Part shown: positions 9,301 to 20,007 of the stretch, in pieces
Layout of the letters: the number at the start of each line of letters is the position of its first letter
Position numbering within the stretch: position 1 is the first letter of the stretch
Assembly: GCA_019054805.1 (NCBI GenBank)
Contig: JAHQIY010000003.1
Coordinates: forward strand, 5,332,001-5,396,000
Direction of reading: 5' to 3'
DNA length: 64,000 nucleotides
Source of the DNA: Brachionus manjavacas
Lineage: Eukaryota; Rotifera; Eurotatoria; Ploima; Brachionidae
The notes under the pieces: generated by a model
Databases searched by the model: none
What the model saw: the letters and a program-made list of their open reading frames with translations, nothing else
What the model was told of the DNA's origin: nothing
Program-made: the position numbers and the translations under genes

Positions 9301-11213
9301 TCAATTAAATTCCACATTTGAGTATATTGGGAAAATGTTTGGGTGAGCGTGTTGGACTCGGCCAATTGATTGGGCTTTTTCAGGCTCAATAGTGGCGAGT
9401 CAATAGTAGACTTGAATATATTTGAAGTTGGCATGAGACAATCAGGCGATGGAGGCTTCAAGTTTTGCTTTAAAAAGTCAAATAAATAGCCAGCTAGCTT
9501 TTCAATTGACTCTTTGGTCTCAAGTGATGTGTTCAAGGGGCTCGTTATGGACGAGCACGTGGATGTAGAGGACGAATTGGCTGAAAAAGAGGCCGACGAA
9601 GTGGTACTGGAACAGTGTGTCGGATCAAATTTGGCCTGTTTTTCCTGGTGAGTCTTTAACTCGAGCAAAATTTCCTTTAAATTGTTCAATTTTTGATCTT
9701 TCAAAAGAATTGTGTGAAAATTTCTCTTCAAATTTTTCACGTGCTCAATTTTGTTCGATTGGCTTGGATTTGTTTTGACAATTAGATTGTCCTCGTCATC
9801 CGAAAATTTGAATTCACTTGGCGGGCTCTCACTCAAGCTGGCCATCGAAATCGAGTCAGCCTCGATGGCATTCGAACTCTTCTCACTTAGTCCAGACACA
9901 ATCTTGGACTTTTTCTCTTTGGAAGACTTGAGCATGGCAATAAGAGTGTCATACTGGAGCAAAGGAGCTGGCCTGGGCACATGCGGCGGCTCTCTGGGCC
10001 TCACCGGCTTGAATTTCACTGCCTTTTTGATGCGCAAATCGTTGTCTGATTTGGTTATTTCTGGCTGTTTGGCTTTGCCAAGCTTTCCCTCATCCTCTTC
10101 TCCATTTTCTTCCTCTTCCTCGTAGAATTCACCTGTCAATTGTTTGTACATTTTCGAAAGTCTACTTTTCTCCAGGTTATTGTAGTACATGTAGCGCGTG
10201 GACGAGTCCGTGTCACACGAGAACAAGTGGCCCACAAATGGCACAAACATGTAGGCCGACTTGGTCAGTGATAGTTCATCTTGGACAAAATTGTTCTGCA
10301 AACTTTGGCTGTGCTTCAGATGGGATTCTCTCCGTTTGAGACAAGATTTGAGTGGTTGCTTGCCATTGAGTGGATTGAGAGGATTTTTGCCGCGCTTGTT
10401 AAAGGGCAGTGAAGTTCTGCGCTCAAATTTGAACTCGGTATTCTCTTCGATGTTCAAGTTTTGGGCCTGCTCGGCCATTTGAATGGCACACGGCTCTGTG
10501 TTCTGTTTTGTTTGTCTATAGCGTTTTATAGATTTGAGAGTTTTGCGTTTGAGCAGATCGCTGGGTGCCGATTGGGGATTTGGCGGAGATGGCTTGGTAA
10601 TGGGCGTCGACAGAGACGGCTCGGGCTTTTTGTCCGAATAATGAGTCAAAAAAGTCAAATCGGGCAGAGAGTGCTTGGTGTTAAACAAAGAGCTTGATCG
10701 CTTGGAGCTCGTGGGCATTTTGGGCCGCTGAATTTTGAGCATGCCCGCCTGGTCCGCCATCGCTTTGGCCTTGGCTGCGGCCATTAGCAAATCTTTTTTG
10801 TTCAATTTTCCGTTTTTGTCCACGACCATGCAAAGTATGGTCGAGGAGCGGTCATTTTTGGGACCGTCGACACCCTCCGGCTCATGCTGAATTCCAATTG
10901 ACTTTTTCATTGTCGAGTTGTCAATTGATTGCACATTGGCCGCTATGGCACATGAGGACACAGAGCGCTGCTTTAGCTGGGAGAATGAGATTTTTTTAGC
11001 TGATTGAGTCTCTTGTGGAACTGTGCGGCTTTGTTTGTTGTTCGCTAGTTGAAAACTCAAATCACTGCCACTGGTGCTTGTAGCTGTTTCGTCCAAGTTT
11101 GAGCTGTTCAAGTTGCCTTTCGAATTTTGGTATACTTTGTACAAGTGCGGATTAGATGGTAATGTGTACGCGTAATGTGAACTATTTACTGATTTTGAAC
11201 CATATGCTGAATT
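6317..11213 (-). CDS. RUN-domain protein of RUSC1/2 type, 3' exons
   Basis: Two exons fit together: 11206 (or 11213) to 9040, and 7310 to 6317. The donor is AAA|GTAAGA and the acceptor TTTTTAG|T; both are phase 2, and the join makes an Asn codon. The join rebuilds the core of a RUN domain: FQLFVIYLLNHKQLANWFEH spans it, followed by VLKNFYDFKQSV, and YFSYFHKLLLQFNQLDLKL comes later. Before the join, YLFDFLKQNLKPP and QMWNLIECTMNANLE match the first RUN helices. The order and spacing agree with RUSC1/2, adaptors in vesicle transport and signalling. The roughly 500 residues before it are Ser/Lys/Pro-rich and disordered, with an acidic run EEEEENGEEDEG. The tail after the domain is Ser/Asn/His-rich and ends SLSEPSLNAILDR. 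I see no C-terminal SH3 domain, which vertebrate RUSC proteins have. More 5' exons are needed, as exon 1 here begins at an acceptor. RUN identity is firm; RUSC orthology is likely. Confidence 0.68.
7786..8003. mobile_element. TTAA-flanked MITE, piggyBac-like
   Basis: A 218-bp unit lies within the RUSC-like intron. It is bounded on both sides by TTAA. Its ends are inverted repeats: CACTCAAAAGACCGGC on the left, and the complement of CACTCAAAGGACCGACG on the right. TTAA as target duplication together with short terminal inverted repeats is the mark of piggyBac-type insertion. Just inside the right end sits a 15-base palindrome, GTGTCAAATTGACAC (7968-7982). There is no open frame, so it would be non-autonomous. 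Confidence 0.6.
8225..8345 (-). repeat. fragment of a dispersed repeat shared with 42280-42543
   Basis: A stretch around 8251-8300 (GATGCAGTCATTTCTGTGTC) matches 42350-42375 with few changes. On the minus strand both encode a related leucine/histidine-rich segment (SHLTQ..LHQVNLLHH here, [15 protein letters not shown] there). It is probably a decayed coding part of a mobile element. The family is unknown. Confidence 0.4.
8396..8935. repeat. inverted repeat pair with motif ACCGGCGAGTTGAAAA
   Basis: The motif AGAATACCGGCGAGTTGAAA at about 8402 is found inverted at about 8905-8930 (AGAATGCTGGCAAGTTGAAA on the minus strand), and a third direct copy sits at 8023-8045 (GGATGCCAGCGAGTTGGAAA). The 8402/8930 pair could be the ends of a 530-bp non-autonomous DNA transposon. 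No open frame lies between. Confidence 0.35.
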
Positions 11214-13899
11214 CTTTTTTTTTAAATTAAAATAATAAAAGTTAAAATTAGAAAAATAAATGTCATTTAAACAAAAGCAAAATCTAATCCACGTTTTTTA
11301 AATAGGGTTTTATCAAATAAACGTGAGTTTTTGTACTAATAGAAAATTTTTTTTGTTTTCTATTTTCAAAACGAAATGGTAGCCAATTTGTTGCCCAAAA
11401 TTGCTAGCTGCATTTTATTGTTGTTTGTCGCAACAAAAAAAAATATTTTTTTATTTTTATTCAAATTACTTGTCAAATTTTAATTAGTTTTAATTTTATC
11501 ATTGATTAGTTACGAACCTAGCTAAAAGCTCTGAATGCAATTAAGATGGAATAATAGGTCTATACAAATAGAATCAGAAATAAGAGAAAAAATTAAGAAG
11601 CTGGCTTTGTTTTTAGGATATAAATTAATTTTTTTAAATTTTCCAAAGCCTAAAAATCGAATCATTTTTTGGAGAAATTTACTCGTTTGGTCGATAACTG
11701 AAACAGGACACTTGGTCTATCTTTGTTGGAACCTTAATGTAAGATTTGTACCATGTTGTAAAATAAAAAATCCACAAAGCGGCAAATGAGGTGTCTCTAG
11801 TTATTTTTAAATGAAATTTTAAAAATAATTAATTAAAATTAAAAAATATTTTTTAATTCTTTTTTAAATTTGTAATCGACTTTATTGAATAATTTTAGCT
11901 CTCAAGTAACTTGAAATACATTAAAAATTTGTTCATCTGTCAAACATTTTAATTTCTATGACAACAATTTTTCTGTAAACGTCACAAATAAAAAATATTT
12001 AATTAAAAAATAGTAAATAATTTTTCATAGCAAAATTACCATATGAAACCAGTTAAGCCTTTAAAATATTCGAGTACTTTTTAAGTCAATTAATTGCTAT
12101 AGAGTCAAATGATTACACAACCTTCTTAGGAATTGTCCTACCAAAATAAATCACAAGACCAGCTAAAATTCATTTTAAAGTTTCAAAGTTTGGAATAATG
12201 ACAAAAAATTTATAAAATAGCTTTTCGAATACTAAATTTTGAATTGATATTTTTCCTTAAATGATCTTTATCTGTCACGAATTTTTCTATCCAAACAAAT
12301 ATTAAACTATTCATGTATGGCGAAATTTGGTGATCTTTAGTTTTGTTTTTAGACCAATATGCATCAACTATAAAGGATGAAAAATGTTTTCTTGGGGGTT
12401 AACCCGTTATATGGTTTAGCAGTGCTCACCAATATTTTGACAATTAGGCTTACTACCGGTTTCTTGGCCTCAATGAACCAAATTTCTCAAAAATAATTTG
12501 CTATGTATGATATTTTATATTTTTTTTTATTTGTTTATTTGAAAAATAATTCTAAGGATTCTCCCGAACTACCTTTTGCTTTCTTTTAGTTTCCCATTTT
12601 TTCCCATTAAGATATAATTTTAAATTCTGTAGAGAGCGAAAAAAATTGTTTAGATTATGTGAAAATCTTATAGAACTGTTATTATTTTATTGTTTTGATA
12701 TTCCTTTATTAAAAACATTAAAAAATAACAATATTTGTTAAAAAAGTCAGATTTTTGGGGCCACATTTTTTGATACCAAGAAAAGACAAAAAAATATATT
12801 AAATAAGCATAATAAAGTGACCAGTTAATTTATTTAAAAAAAAAAATATTAAAAGAATATAAATGATAAAACTTCATATTTGCAATCTATTTATGAAATC
12901 TTTATTCTTTTGAGATCACGAAACTGATAGTTAACCTATATGGCTAAAAAATGAGGAAAAGCTATTTTTCTTTTTAATGAAAAGTTTAAAGTAAAATTAA
13001 TTTTAAAAATTATGAGTTTATTTTTTTTAATTTTTTGAAAAATTTTGATTTAAAATAAAATTAAAAATTAATTAAAATTAAACTAAAAAAATTATGAGAA
13101 AAATTTCTAAATATGATACTTATGATCACCACTTTTTCTAAATATTCAAGGAAAAATAAACATTAGGTAACTTTTAGAAAAAGCTTGCTCATTTTGACTT
13201 TTAGTGCATAAATCTGAGTATCTGGCCTTTTTTCGACAACTCTAAGAATTCCACTGTCATTTTGATCTCTAATTAAAAAAGGTGACATCGACATTGTTGA
13301 AAGAGAGTAATATGGAATTACAAAATTATTACTTTTAATAAGAAATCTAAGTTAAGATAACTATCTCTAAAACTCTTGGTCCAACAATTTTTATAATTAT
13401 TTAAAAATGTGATAAACATGGATAATTTTATCAAGGCTAAACATTTTCAAATAATCAACAATCAAATGAGAAGTCACCTCTTTAAATTAAATTGTAATTA
13501 AACAACAAAGCAGAAGCACAGAGAAATCGTTTTCTTCAATAATAGATTAATTATTTTACAAGCGAATAAAGCAGTTTTCAAATCAAAGCAAGTCTACTTC
13601 CACATTTTGGTTTAAAAAAAACCCTGAGTAAAGAGTTCGAAAAAAAAAAGTAATGACAATGTTAAGTACAATAAAAGAGCTTCAATTCTTAAGAGAAATT
13701 TTATATTAGGTCATTAAAAGTGGAAAAAATTTTAAAAATACTTTATTAATTTTATTACCATTAAAATTTGAGCGATTTTTCTTAATGTTTAGGTCTAGCT
13801 ATCGGTAAAACTTTTAAATAATGCAAAAAAGATAGGTTCAATAAGAGCCTGTTAGTAGTATCTAAGGAAATCTTCAAAGTGAAATAAATAAATTCTTAA

Positions 13900-14118
13900 G
13901 TGAGCTTGAACAATGTTTTCATGAATGGAAGATGAAAATTTTTTGACAACATCTTGGTCAAAGTCTGGAATGGAAAAATCCATGTTTCAGAAACTTCATT
14001 GACTTCAAGAAAGCCTTTGAAAGCATACACAGAGAAACCTTGTGGGCCATGTTAAGATCTTATGGTCTGCCACAGAAAGTAAAGAACTAGATAAAAATCT
14101 TCTCGAGAAATTCGAGTG
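13900..14118 (+). pseudogene. non-LTR reverse transcriptase fragment (RTE-type endonuclease-RT)
   Basis: The frame around 13985-14090 reads NFIDFKKAFESIHRETLWAM followed by LRSYGLPQKV. This is the highly conserved palm segment with the first catalytic aspartate of RTE-like non-LTR reverse transcriptases (usual form INFIDFKKAFDSIHRETLW). An LEWKN remnant comes just before it. Stops follow immediately, so it is a short dead fragment. It may be from the same family as the pieces at 22240-22524 and 55845-56110. Confidence 0.7.
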
Positions 14119-14281
14119 TGATTTTTTTTCTAAAATTTCAAAATAAGTTATGTAGATTCAATATGGTGCAGCATACAATTTGTACTGAATTTCACAAAAC
14201 CATTTAACTCAAGATTTAATTAAATAAAATAACTTTCAAAAAAAAGAGAAGGACCCCTAAACTAAAACCACTAAAAGTCTT

Positions 14282-14570
14282 GAATCGAAATGTTGGCGCT
14301 GAAATGAGTCATTCTGTTCTTTTGATTATCAGACTAATTAATGAATATAATACAGGAATCGAATCAAATTTTATCAAATACCCAACTTCCATTTTTGTGA
14401 TTTTTATCAAATTATTTAATATTATTAATGGTTTTATAAGTTTTTTTAAAAATTATCATATTTTTCTGAACCTAAATTAACTAATCTGGACCTAATTTAA
14501 ATTTTAAGATTTCTTTATTTTGTTCTGAAGGTGTATTAGCTCGATAGTGATTTAGAAATTAACAAATAAT
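14282..14570 (+). pseudogene. 3' end of jockey/CR1-like non-LTR element
   Basis: The frame reads RNVGAEMSHSVLLIIRLINE, then GIESNFIKYPT. It aligns with the last coding part of the better-preserved copy at 50608-52080 (RNVGTGLSHSIPWVVRMVEE). The shared 3' tail follows at 14523-14550: TCTGAAGGTGTATTAGCTCG. The copy is 5' truncated, as usual for non-LTR insertions. Confidence 0.65.
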
Positions 14571-16037
14571 AGATGGAAAGATAAAAAAAAAACTAAATTC
14601 TCAGAGATTTTATCAAGAAACTTAAACATTATATTTGAGTTTTTCGCTAAATAATACAATACCAAATTACAAAAAAATTAAAATTTTTTGAATTTTGCAT
14701 TTTTTATTTTTATATAAGCAAATTGAAAAATAAAATAAATTCTTCTTTCGTTTCCTTAAATCTTGTTTTTCTATCCTAAATTTTATATTAGAGAATTTAA
14801 AAGGAATCGTTAATTTTTGTGTCTGAATGGAAAAATTCAAAAATTGTTAAAGACAATTTTTAAAATTTATTTTATTTTATTTTAAAATCTAAAAAATGAA
14901 TTTATTGACAAAAAAACCATCTGAATTGTCATTTTTTTCATTCAAAGACATAAGGCGCAAAAAATCCAAGTTTTTGTTGTTAATTTAATTTTTGAAGCAA
15001 TTCCAAAATTGATGGAAAGAAGGCTAAAACCAAATATTTTCTTCCAAAAAAATAGATATTATGAAGTTTCTTGCGAGTCGAATAATATAAAATTTTATTT
15101 CAACTTAACTAATTTTGAATAACATTTTTAATAAAATAGGTTAATAGGTTCTCGAAAATGTCATATTTTGTTTTTAAAGCTTTGTGAAGTTCAATTCTAC
15201 ACAAACGTGCAAGAAAATAATATTGTAAATCCTTTTAAAATTTAGACACAAAATTAAAATAATTTATTAAAAAAATAAATATAAATCAATTTAAATTATT
15301 ATAAAGTCTTTTTTTTAGCGGAAATAAGCTGAATTTATAAAAAACAAATAAAAAAAAAACTCAATTAAATTTTTTGAAAAATTTAAGATTTAATATCCTT
15401 GATTTGAATTATTGACTTTATTCCAGGTTATTAATTCTTTCCAAATAAATTGATCTTAATTTTTTTATTCCTTTTTTATCTTGTAAACAATTTCAACTTT
15501 CACTAAATCACAAAATTTTAATTCTTTTTTACTAATAAAAAAATAAGAATTTCGCTAAGAATTCCGAACTCAAATGAAAAAGAAATTAAATTTAAATTTT
15601 ATAATTTGATGAAAGTTGATTAAATAAGCTCAGGTTAACTCAAATTTAACGATTCTCAATATTCATTTTTTTCTATAAATAAAAAAAACATTTAAATAAT
15701 TAAGAGCAATTTATTTAGAAAAAATTATATTTAAAGTTAAATTTTACTTTGTCAAGAAAATTTATTTTTGTACTTTGGACTTAACATTACAGACATATTT
15801 TTTCATTTTCTCACTTCTAAAGGTGCTGAATTTTTTCTAAAAAATAAGTGGATTTTTACCAGTAAAATTAAAAACTAAACAAATTATTTGACAAGGAATG
15901 TTAGTTAAGGCTTTGCGGTTCTATTTATTTAAATAATAAAAATTAAAAACTAAAAACTTGTCAAAACATGGCGAGTGAAAAAAAAAAAGTGGCTTAGAAT
16001 GAAGCCGGACAAAAACCAAAAATATTGTGCTACTAAC

Positions 16038-17011
16038 CTCGTTATTGAAATTACTAAAATGAGATTCTTCATTTGAATTGGCAATACTCTGGTTGCTAAG
16101 ACCAATATTGCTCGAGTTCGATTTTGAATTTTTAAGTTTACCCCAAGACGTGGTAGACAATGACTTCTTATTGTATTGTTGTGACTGAGATTGTTCTTGT
16201 TCGAGTTTAAGTTGCTGAAAGTTTTTTAATTGATTGAAATTTTGAAATTGTGTGCTAAGCAAGCGATTTTGAGATTGAAAATTGGCGAAGTTTTTCCACT
16301 GTTTGGCGCGCTTTGGCGACCTCGACCGCGACCGCTTGGCAAACTGGTCGTGTGAGCTCAACTTCATGGACCAATTTAGAATGTTCTCGTCCATGAGCTG
16401 GTTGTGGTCGCCGGTGTTGTTCACAAGCAAAATATCGCGTGATATCTGGTCTAGATAGGAGCTGGTCGGATCGACCGACTCGTTTGCTTGATCGTCATTT
16501 TCTTCGTCGTCGTACAGATCGTCTTCGTAGGACTCGTGGCCATTGTTTGCATAGTCATCGAAGTTGAACTTTTGCGCCGTGTTTAGGGACGAAAATACGA
16601 GCGAGTCCTCGTCATTTTCGCGCATCATCTTGCTCTTTTTGCCAAATGTCAGCTGGTAGTTTTGTTTCAGCTGACCAATGTCGTATTTGCCAAAGTTTTT
16701 CACATCAAAGTCAAAGTCTTGATATTCGTTTAGCAGCTCGTACACGCCAGCATGGTCGCTGAACTCTAGATTCGAGTTGTCTAGCTCTTCGTCAAGTCCT
16801 TGGTCGTCAAAGTCCTCCTCTTCCTCTTCCTCTTCCTCTTCGTTAAGCTCGTCCAATCTAGAGAATTTGTCGCCCAAATTTTTTTGGTAATTTTGGAGCA
16901 AAAAATTTGCCTTTGTTTGATCTATAAAGAACGGATTTGAGCTCGAGTTAATCGCTTCTTGTTGAGTTGCTAATACTTGTTGGGCCGGCTTGTTGTTACT
17001 ATTTTTGTTAG
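16038..17011 (-). CDS. acidic low-complexity exon, probably of the RUSC-like gene
   Basis: An open stretch runs from acceptor GATATTAG at 17012 to donor GAG|GTTAGT at 16037; it enters in phase 1 and leaves in phase 0. It encodes about 324 residues: Asn/Gln-rich at the start, a Glu run (EEEEEEEEEDFDDQGLDEE), repeated Asp/Glu/Tyr segments, a short basic piece RSRSRSPKRAKQW, then Gln/Ser-rich sequence. GC is far above the flanks, so it is surely coding. No known domain was recognised. It is on the same strand as the RUSC-like exons and about 4.8 kb upstream. The phase would fit an AAG acceptor at 11214, but not the better TTCAG acceptor at 11207, so an unseen exon may lie between. It could instead be part of a separate gene. 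Confidence 0.55.
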
Positions 17012-17493
17012 CTAATATCTTTAAGAAAAGAAAATATTTGATGAATTTTGTTTGCAAAGCATTAGATAAACAAAACTAGTCGCCATTTTTTCTATGACAT
17101 AGTTTTTTTTTTTAAATGGAATTTTCTTAATTATCTAATAAAAATACTAAAAAGCATTTTTCATCTCTTCTTAGGGAATATTGTATTATCTCCTTTACGA
17201 GGATTACTTTCATGACTTTCAGAGATTGAAAAAAAATCTGGAAAAAAGTGCGCATGTAATTAATTTATTTCTAAAAATAATTCAGCATCAAAAATTGAAC
17301 TAAAAAATGTTATTTAAATTTAAATTTTTTTTCTATTTGTTTGAATATTACCTTTCCTAATACTTTTTGAAATAAGGTGAACTAAAAGTTAATCACTTTT
17401 GGGTTTATTACAATTCAGACCATTTTATGGCAATTTTCAGTTTTTTTTTAAAATGTCCATTGACGTCTTTATTCAAGTCAAAAAATTAGAACA

Positions 17494-18027
17494 GCATCTT
17501 GCAGTTAATGATCAATTCAAAAAGCAGATTTTAAGATTTTAAAATTTATCTATTAATTAGATTTAATAATTTAATGTAACATGCTTAACAAATTATGTAG
17601 ATTTAAAAAGTAAAATATTTAATCAACTGATAAAATCGATTTTTGAATTTAAATTTATAAACTGATTTTTTGTAAAGTTTATTTTGTTTTTTTTTTTATT
17701 ATAAAAATTATTTGCGTCTTGCATTTAAAAATGAAACTCAGATATTAAATTTCGAATAAGTAATAAAAGAAATGATCAATCTTACTAGCCAATATTTTTG
17801 AGATGACAGAATTCAAAATAAACTTTACAAAATATCAGTTTACAAAAAATAAATTATAAAATCGATTTTACCAACGAATTGAGAAAATTTTTATCCTTTA
17901 ATTATTTTATTTTTTAAATCTACATTATATGTAACGCATGTCACATTAAAGTAATTTAAACTAATTCATAAATTGATTTTAATTTTTGAAAATGAACTTT
18001 TTGAATTGACCATCAACTTCGATGCCG
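17494..18027. mobile_element. 530-bp foldback (palindromic) transposable element
   Basis: The left arm (17494-17690) and the right arm (17815-18027) are imperfect inverted copies of each other over about 200 bases. Both outer ends carry GGCATCTTGAAGTTGATGATC-like sequence followed by AATTCAAAAAG. Inner parts share GTAGATTTAAAAA, AAAATCGATTTT and TTTTGTAAAGTTTATTTTG. A third copy of one arm is at 60585-60810, so it is a family. There is no open frame. Confidence 0.7.
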
Positions 18028-18773
18028 CAGAAACTTAAATCTGATTTTTTAAACCCTAATAAATGAACTGGAAATTATTGATGAAAGATTAGCTAGATTT
18101 TAAAAAGATGATTTGGAAAGTAATAAATCCAAAAGAAATTGATTTAAAGTTCACTTTATTTCTAAGAAGCAAGAATTTACAGTAGCAAAAAAATAATAAG
18201 TTTAATTTAATTTATGGAATAAAACTTGAAAAATAGAATTTTGATTAAGAGAGCTTGACATTTCATGCAGATCTGAAAACAAGGTCATGGAAAATTGATT
18301 CATTTTACAAATAACTAATTAAGCATTTATTTAAAAAACAAAAAATTTTAATTTTTTTTTTTGGTAAAAAAAATTGAAAATTTTGAACTTAATTTTAAAA
18401 CAAATCAATGAAAATTTTTATTTTGAATAATAGCTTTCAATAGTTCGTGCCACAAATTTAGTTTAAAATGCCATAAAAATATTTGAATACCACCTAAGAT
18501 AATTGAAGCATACCTTTTTATATATAATTTTATTAAATTAAATAAAAAATAATATATTTGATTGATGAGTAACAAATTTATTCTTTTCAAATGTCAACAA
18601 TTGATAACAACAATGATAAAAAGTGAACTAACTTGATTAAATAATAATTAATTTAATCAAATTTTGAAACTTAAAAACTTTGTCAATATTTAATCTTATA
18701 TTTTTATTTCATTCAATATCAATGTTTTCTCGACTATTAAATAATGCATAACAATGTTCAGACTAACTCTAAC

Positions 18774-18816
18774 GAGAGTGTTCTTCTGAACCCCTAAGAC
18801 CAAACACTTGATGACG
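18774..18816 (-). CDS. candidate 43-base internal exon
   Basis: Between an acceptor GGTTCAG and a donor C|GTTAGAG there is a frame reading RHQVFGLRGSEEHS. It starts in phase 0 and ends in phase 1. This links exactly the start exon at 19975-20007 (phase 0 out) to the exon at 16038-17011 (phase 1 in). The support is splice grammar and GC content only; transcript data are absent. Confidence 0.3.
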
Positions 18817-19974
18817 CTGAACCATTGCCCGAATAATTGTACAAAAGAAAAATAAGTTTTATTTTTTATTCTTAATAAAAAAAGTATGGTTTAATCGATT
18901 TAATTATATTTTTATCTTATTAGGTACATTTCTACTAATGTTGTTCTACTTTTACTTTAATAGTTCTTAAAATAAAAAATATATTTCTATTTTATTAATT
19001 TTGTTTTTTTAACTGAATTTGTGGCGGTTTAAACAAATTTGTTATTCTTTGAATAATTGTCAAATGCGGCCTCTATTCGCTGACTATCCTAGTAAAGTTG
19101 ATCTTCAACACCAAAATTATAAAATATATTCACATCTTGATTATATTAAAATTTTTTACTAAACAAAAAAGTTAATCAACTATTAAGAATATTAGGCTTT
19201 TTTTAAAACCTAAAAATTTTGGAAGAAAAAAATCGCCTCTCTAAATCGAGACAGGTTTTTTTAAATCAAACCTTCTAATACTTGGGTGCACTCACTTTTA
19301 AATTATCTAATAGTTGGCAAATTTATTCAAGATGGAACATTTTAGGAAATTAGTCAAAATAGACCTGGATTGTCTACCTTGCCAATTAATTTCGAAGTCG
19401 CTCAGTTCAGTCTCGACTTGTTGAAATTTTTAAACAATTAGTAAAATAGTCAAAGCGTGAGAAAAAATAAATAGTTTGAAAATTTGACAAACTGGTCAAA
19501 AAATTTAAAGTTTATTAAATCAAGGAATGCGTTTAATTTCTAGTTTGCTTATTTCTGATGACAAAACTTGGCTAAAATTGGACTTTAAACGAGTCATTTA
19601 GGACAGAGCTAATTAATTAGATGGCTCTCGAAGCTAATGGAAAATTTTAGCCGCGTCCTCAACACTCTAAAAACGAAAGGCTCATTAGATGCTTAAACGA
19701 TCGAGAATATGACGTGTTACATTTGGGCTTAAAAGCTTAAATTAGAAATTTTATATGCTAAGATATGAATATTTGAATTGTTGTTTGCTTGAAACAAAAT
19801 GGCTTGAAAATTTTCATTTTTCTTGTCCTATTTGCATCACCTGAAGGCGAATTCTTAACAAAATATTTTTTCTACAAAAAACATTTGTCTCCTAATTAAA
19901 CATTTCATGATTTGAGTACGAAAAGAAATTGGAAGAAATGAAGAATGAAAAAAAAAGAAAAAAGCTCTTTTTAC

Positions 19975-20007
19975 CTTTGAAAACGATGTTGTTTTTTGAG
20001 TTTGCAT
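19975..20007 (-). CDS. candidate first coding exon
   Basis: ATG at 20007 opens MQTQKTTSFSK and ends at donor AAG|GTAAAAAG, phase 0. It lies in a small GC-richer patch. Together with the 43-base exon it would give the acidic exon a proper N-terminus. Tentative. Confidence 0.3.

Larger units (their letters stand above)
11214..16037. other. AT-rich DNA, probable intron, with two retroelement fragments
   Basis: If the exon at 16038-17011 belongs to the RUSC-like gene, this is one large intron. Apart from the fragments at about 13900-14118 and 14282-14570 (listed separately) I see only AT-rich sequence with no coding signal on either strand. Confidence 0.4.

Noticed and set aside
9751-10697. Plus-strand frames of 73-124 codons
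   Set aside because: They lie antisense inside the large RUSC-like exon.
14280-14480. 66-codon frame as a gene of its own
   Set aside because: It is the end of a retroelement fragment, not a host gene.
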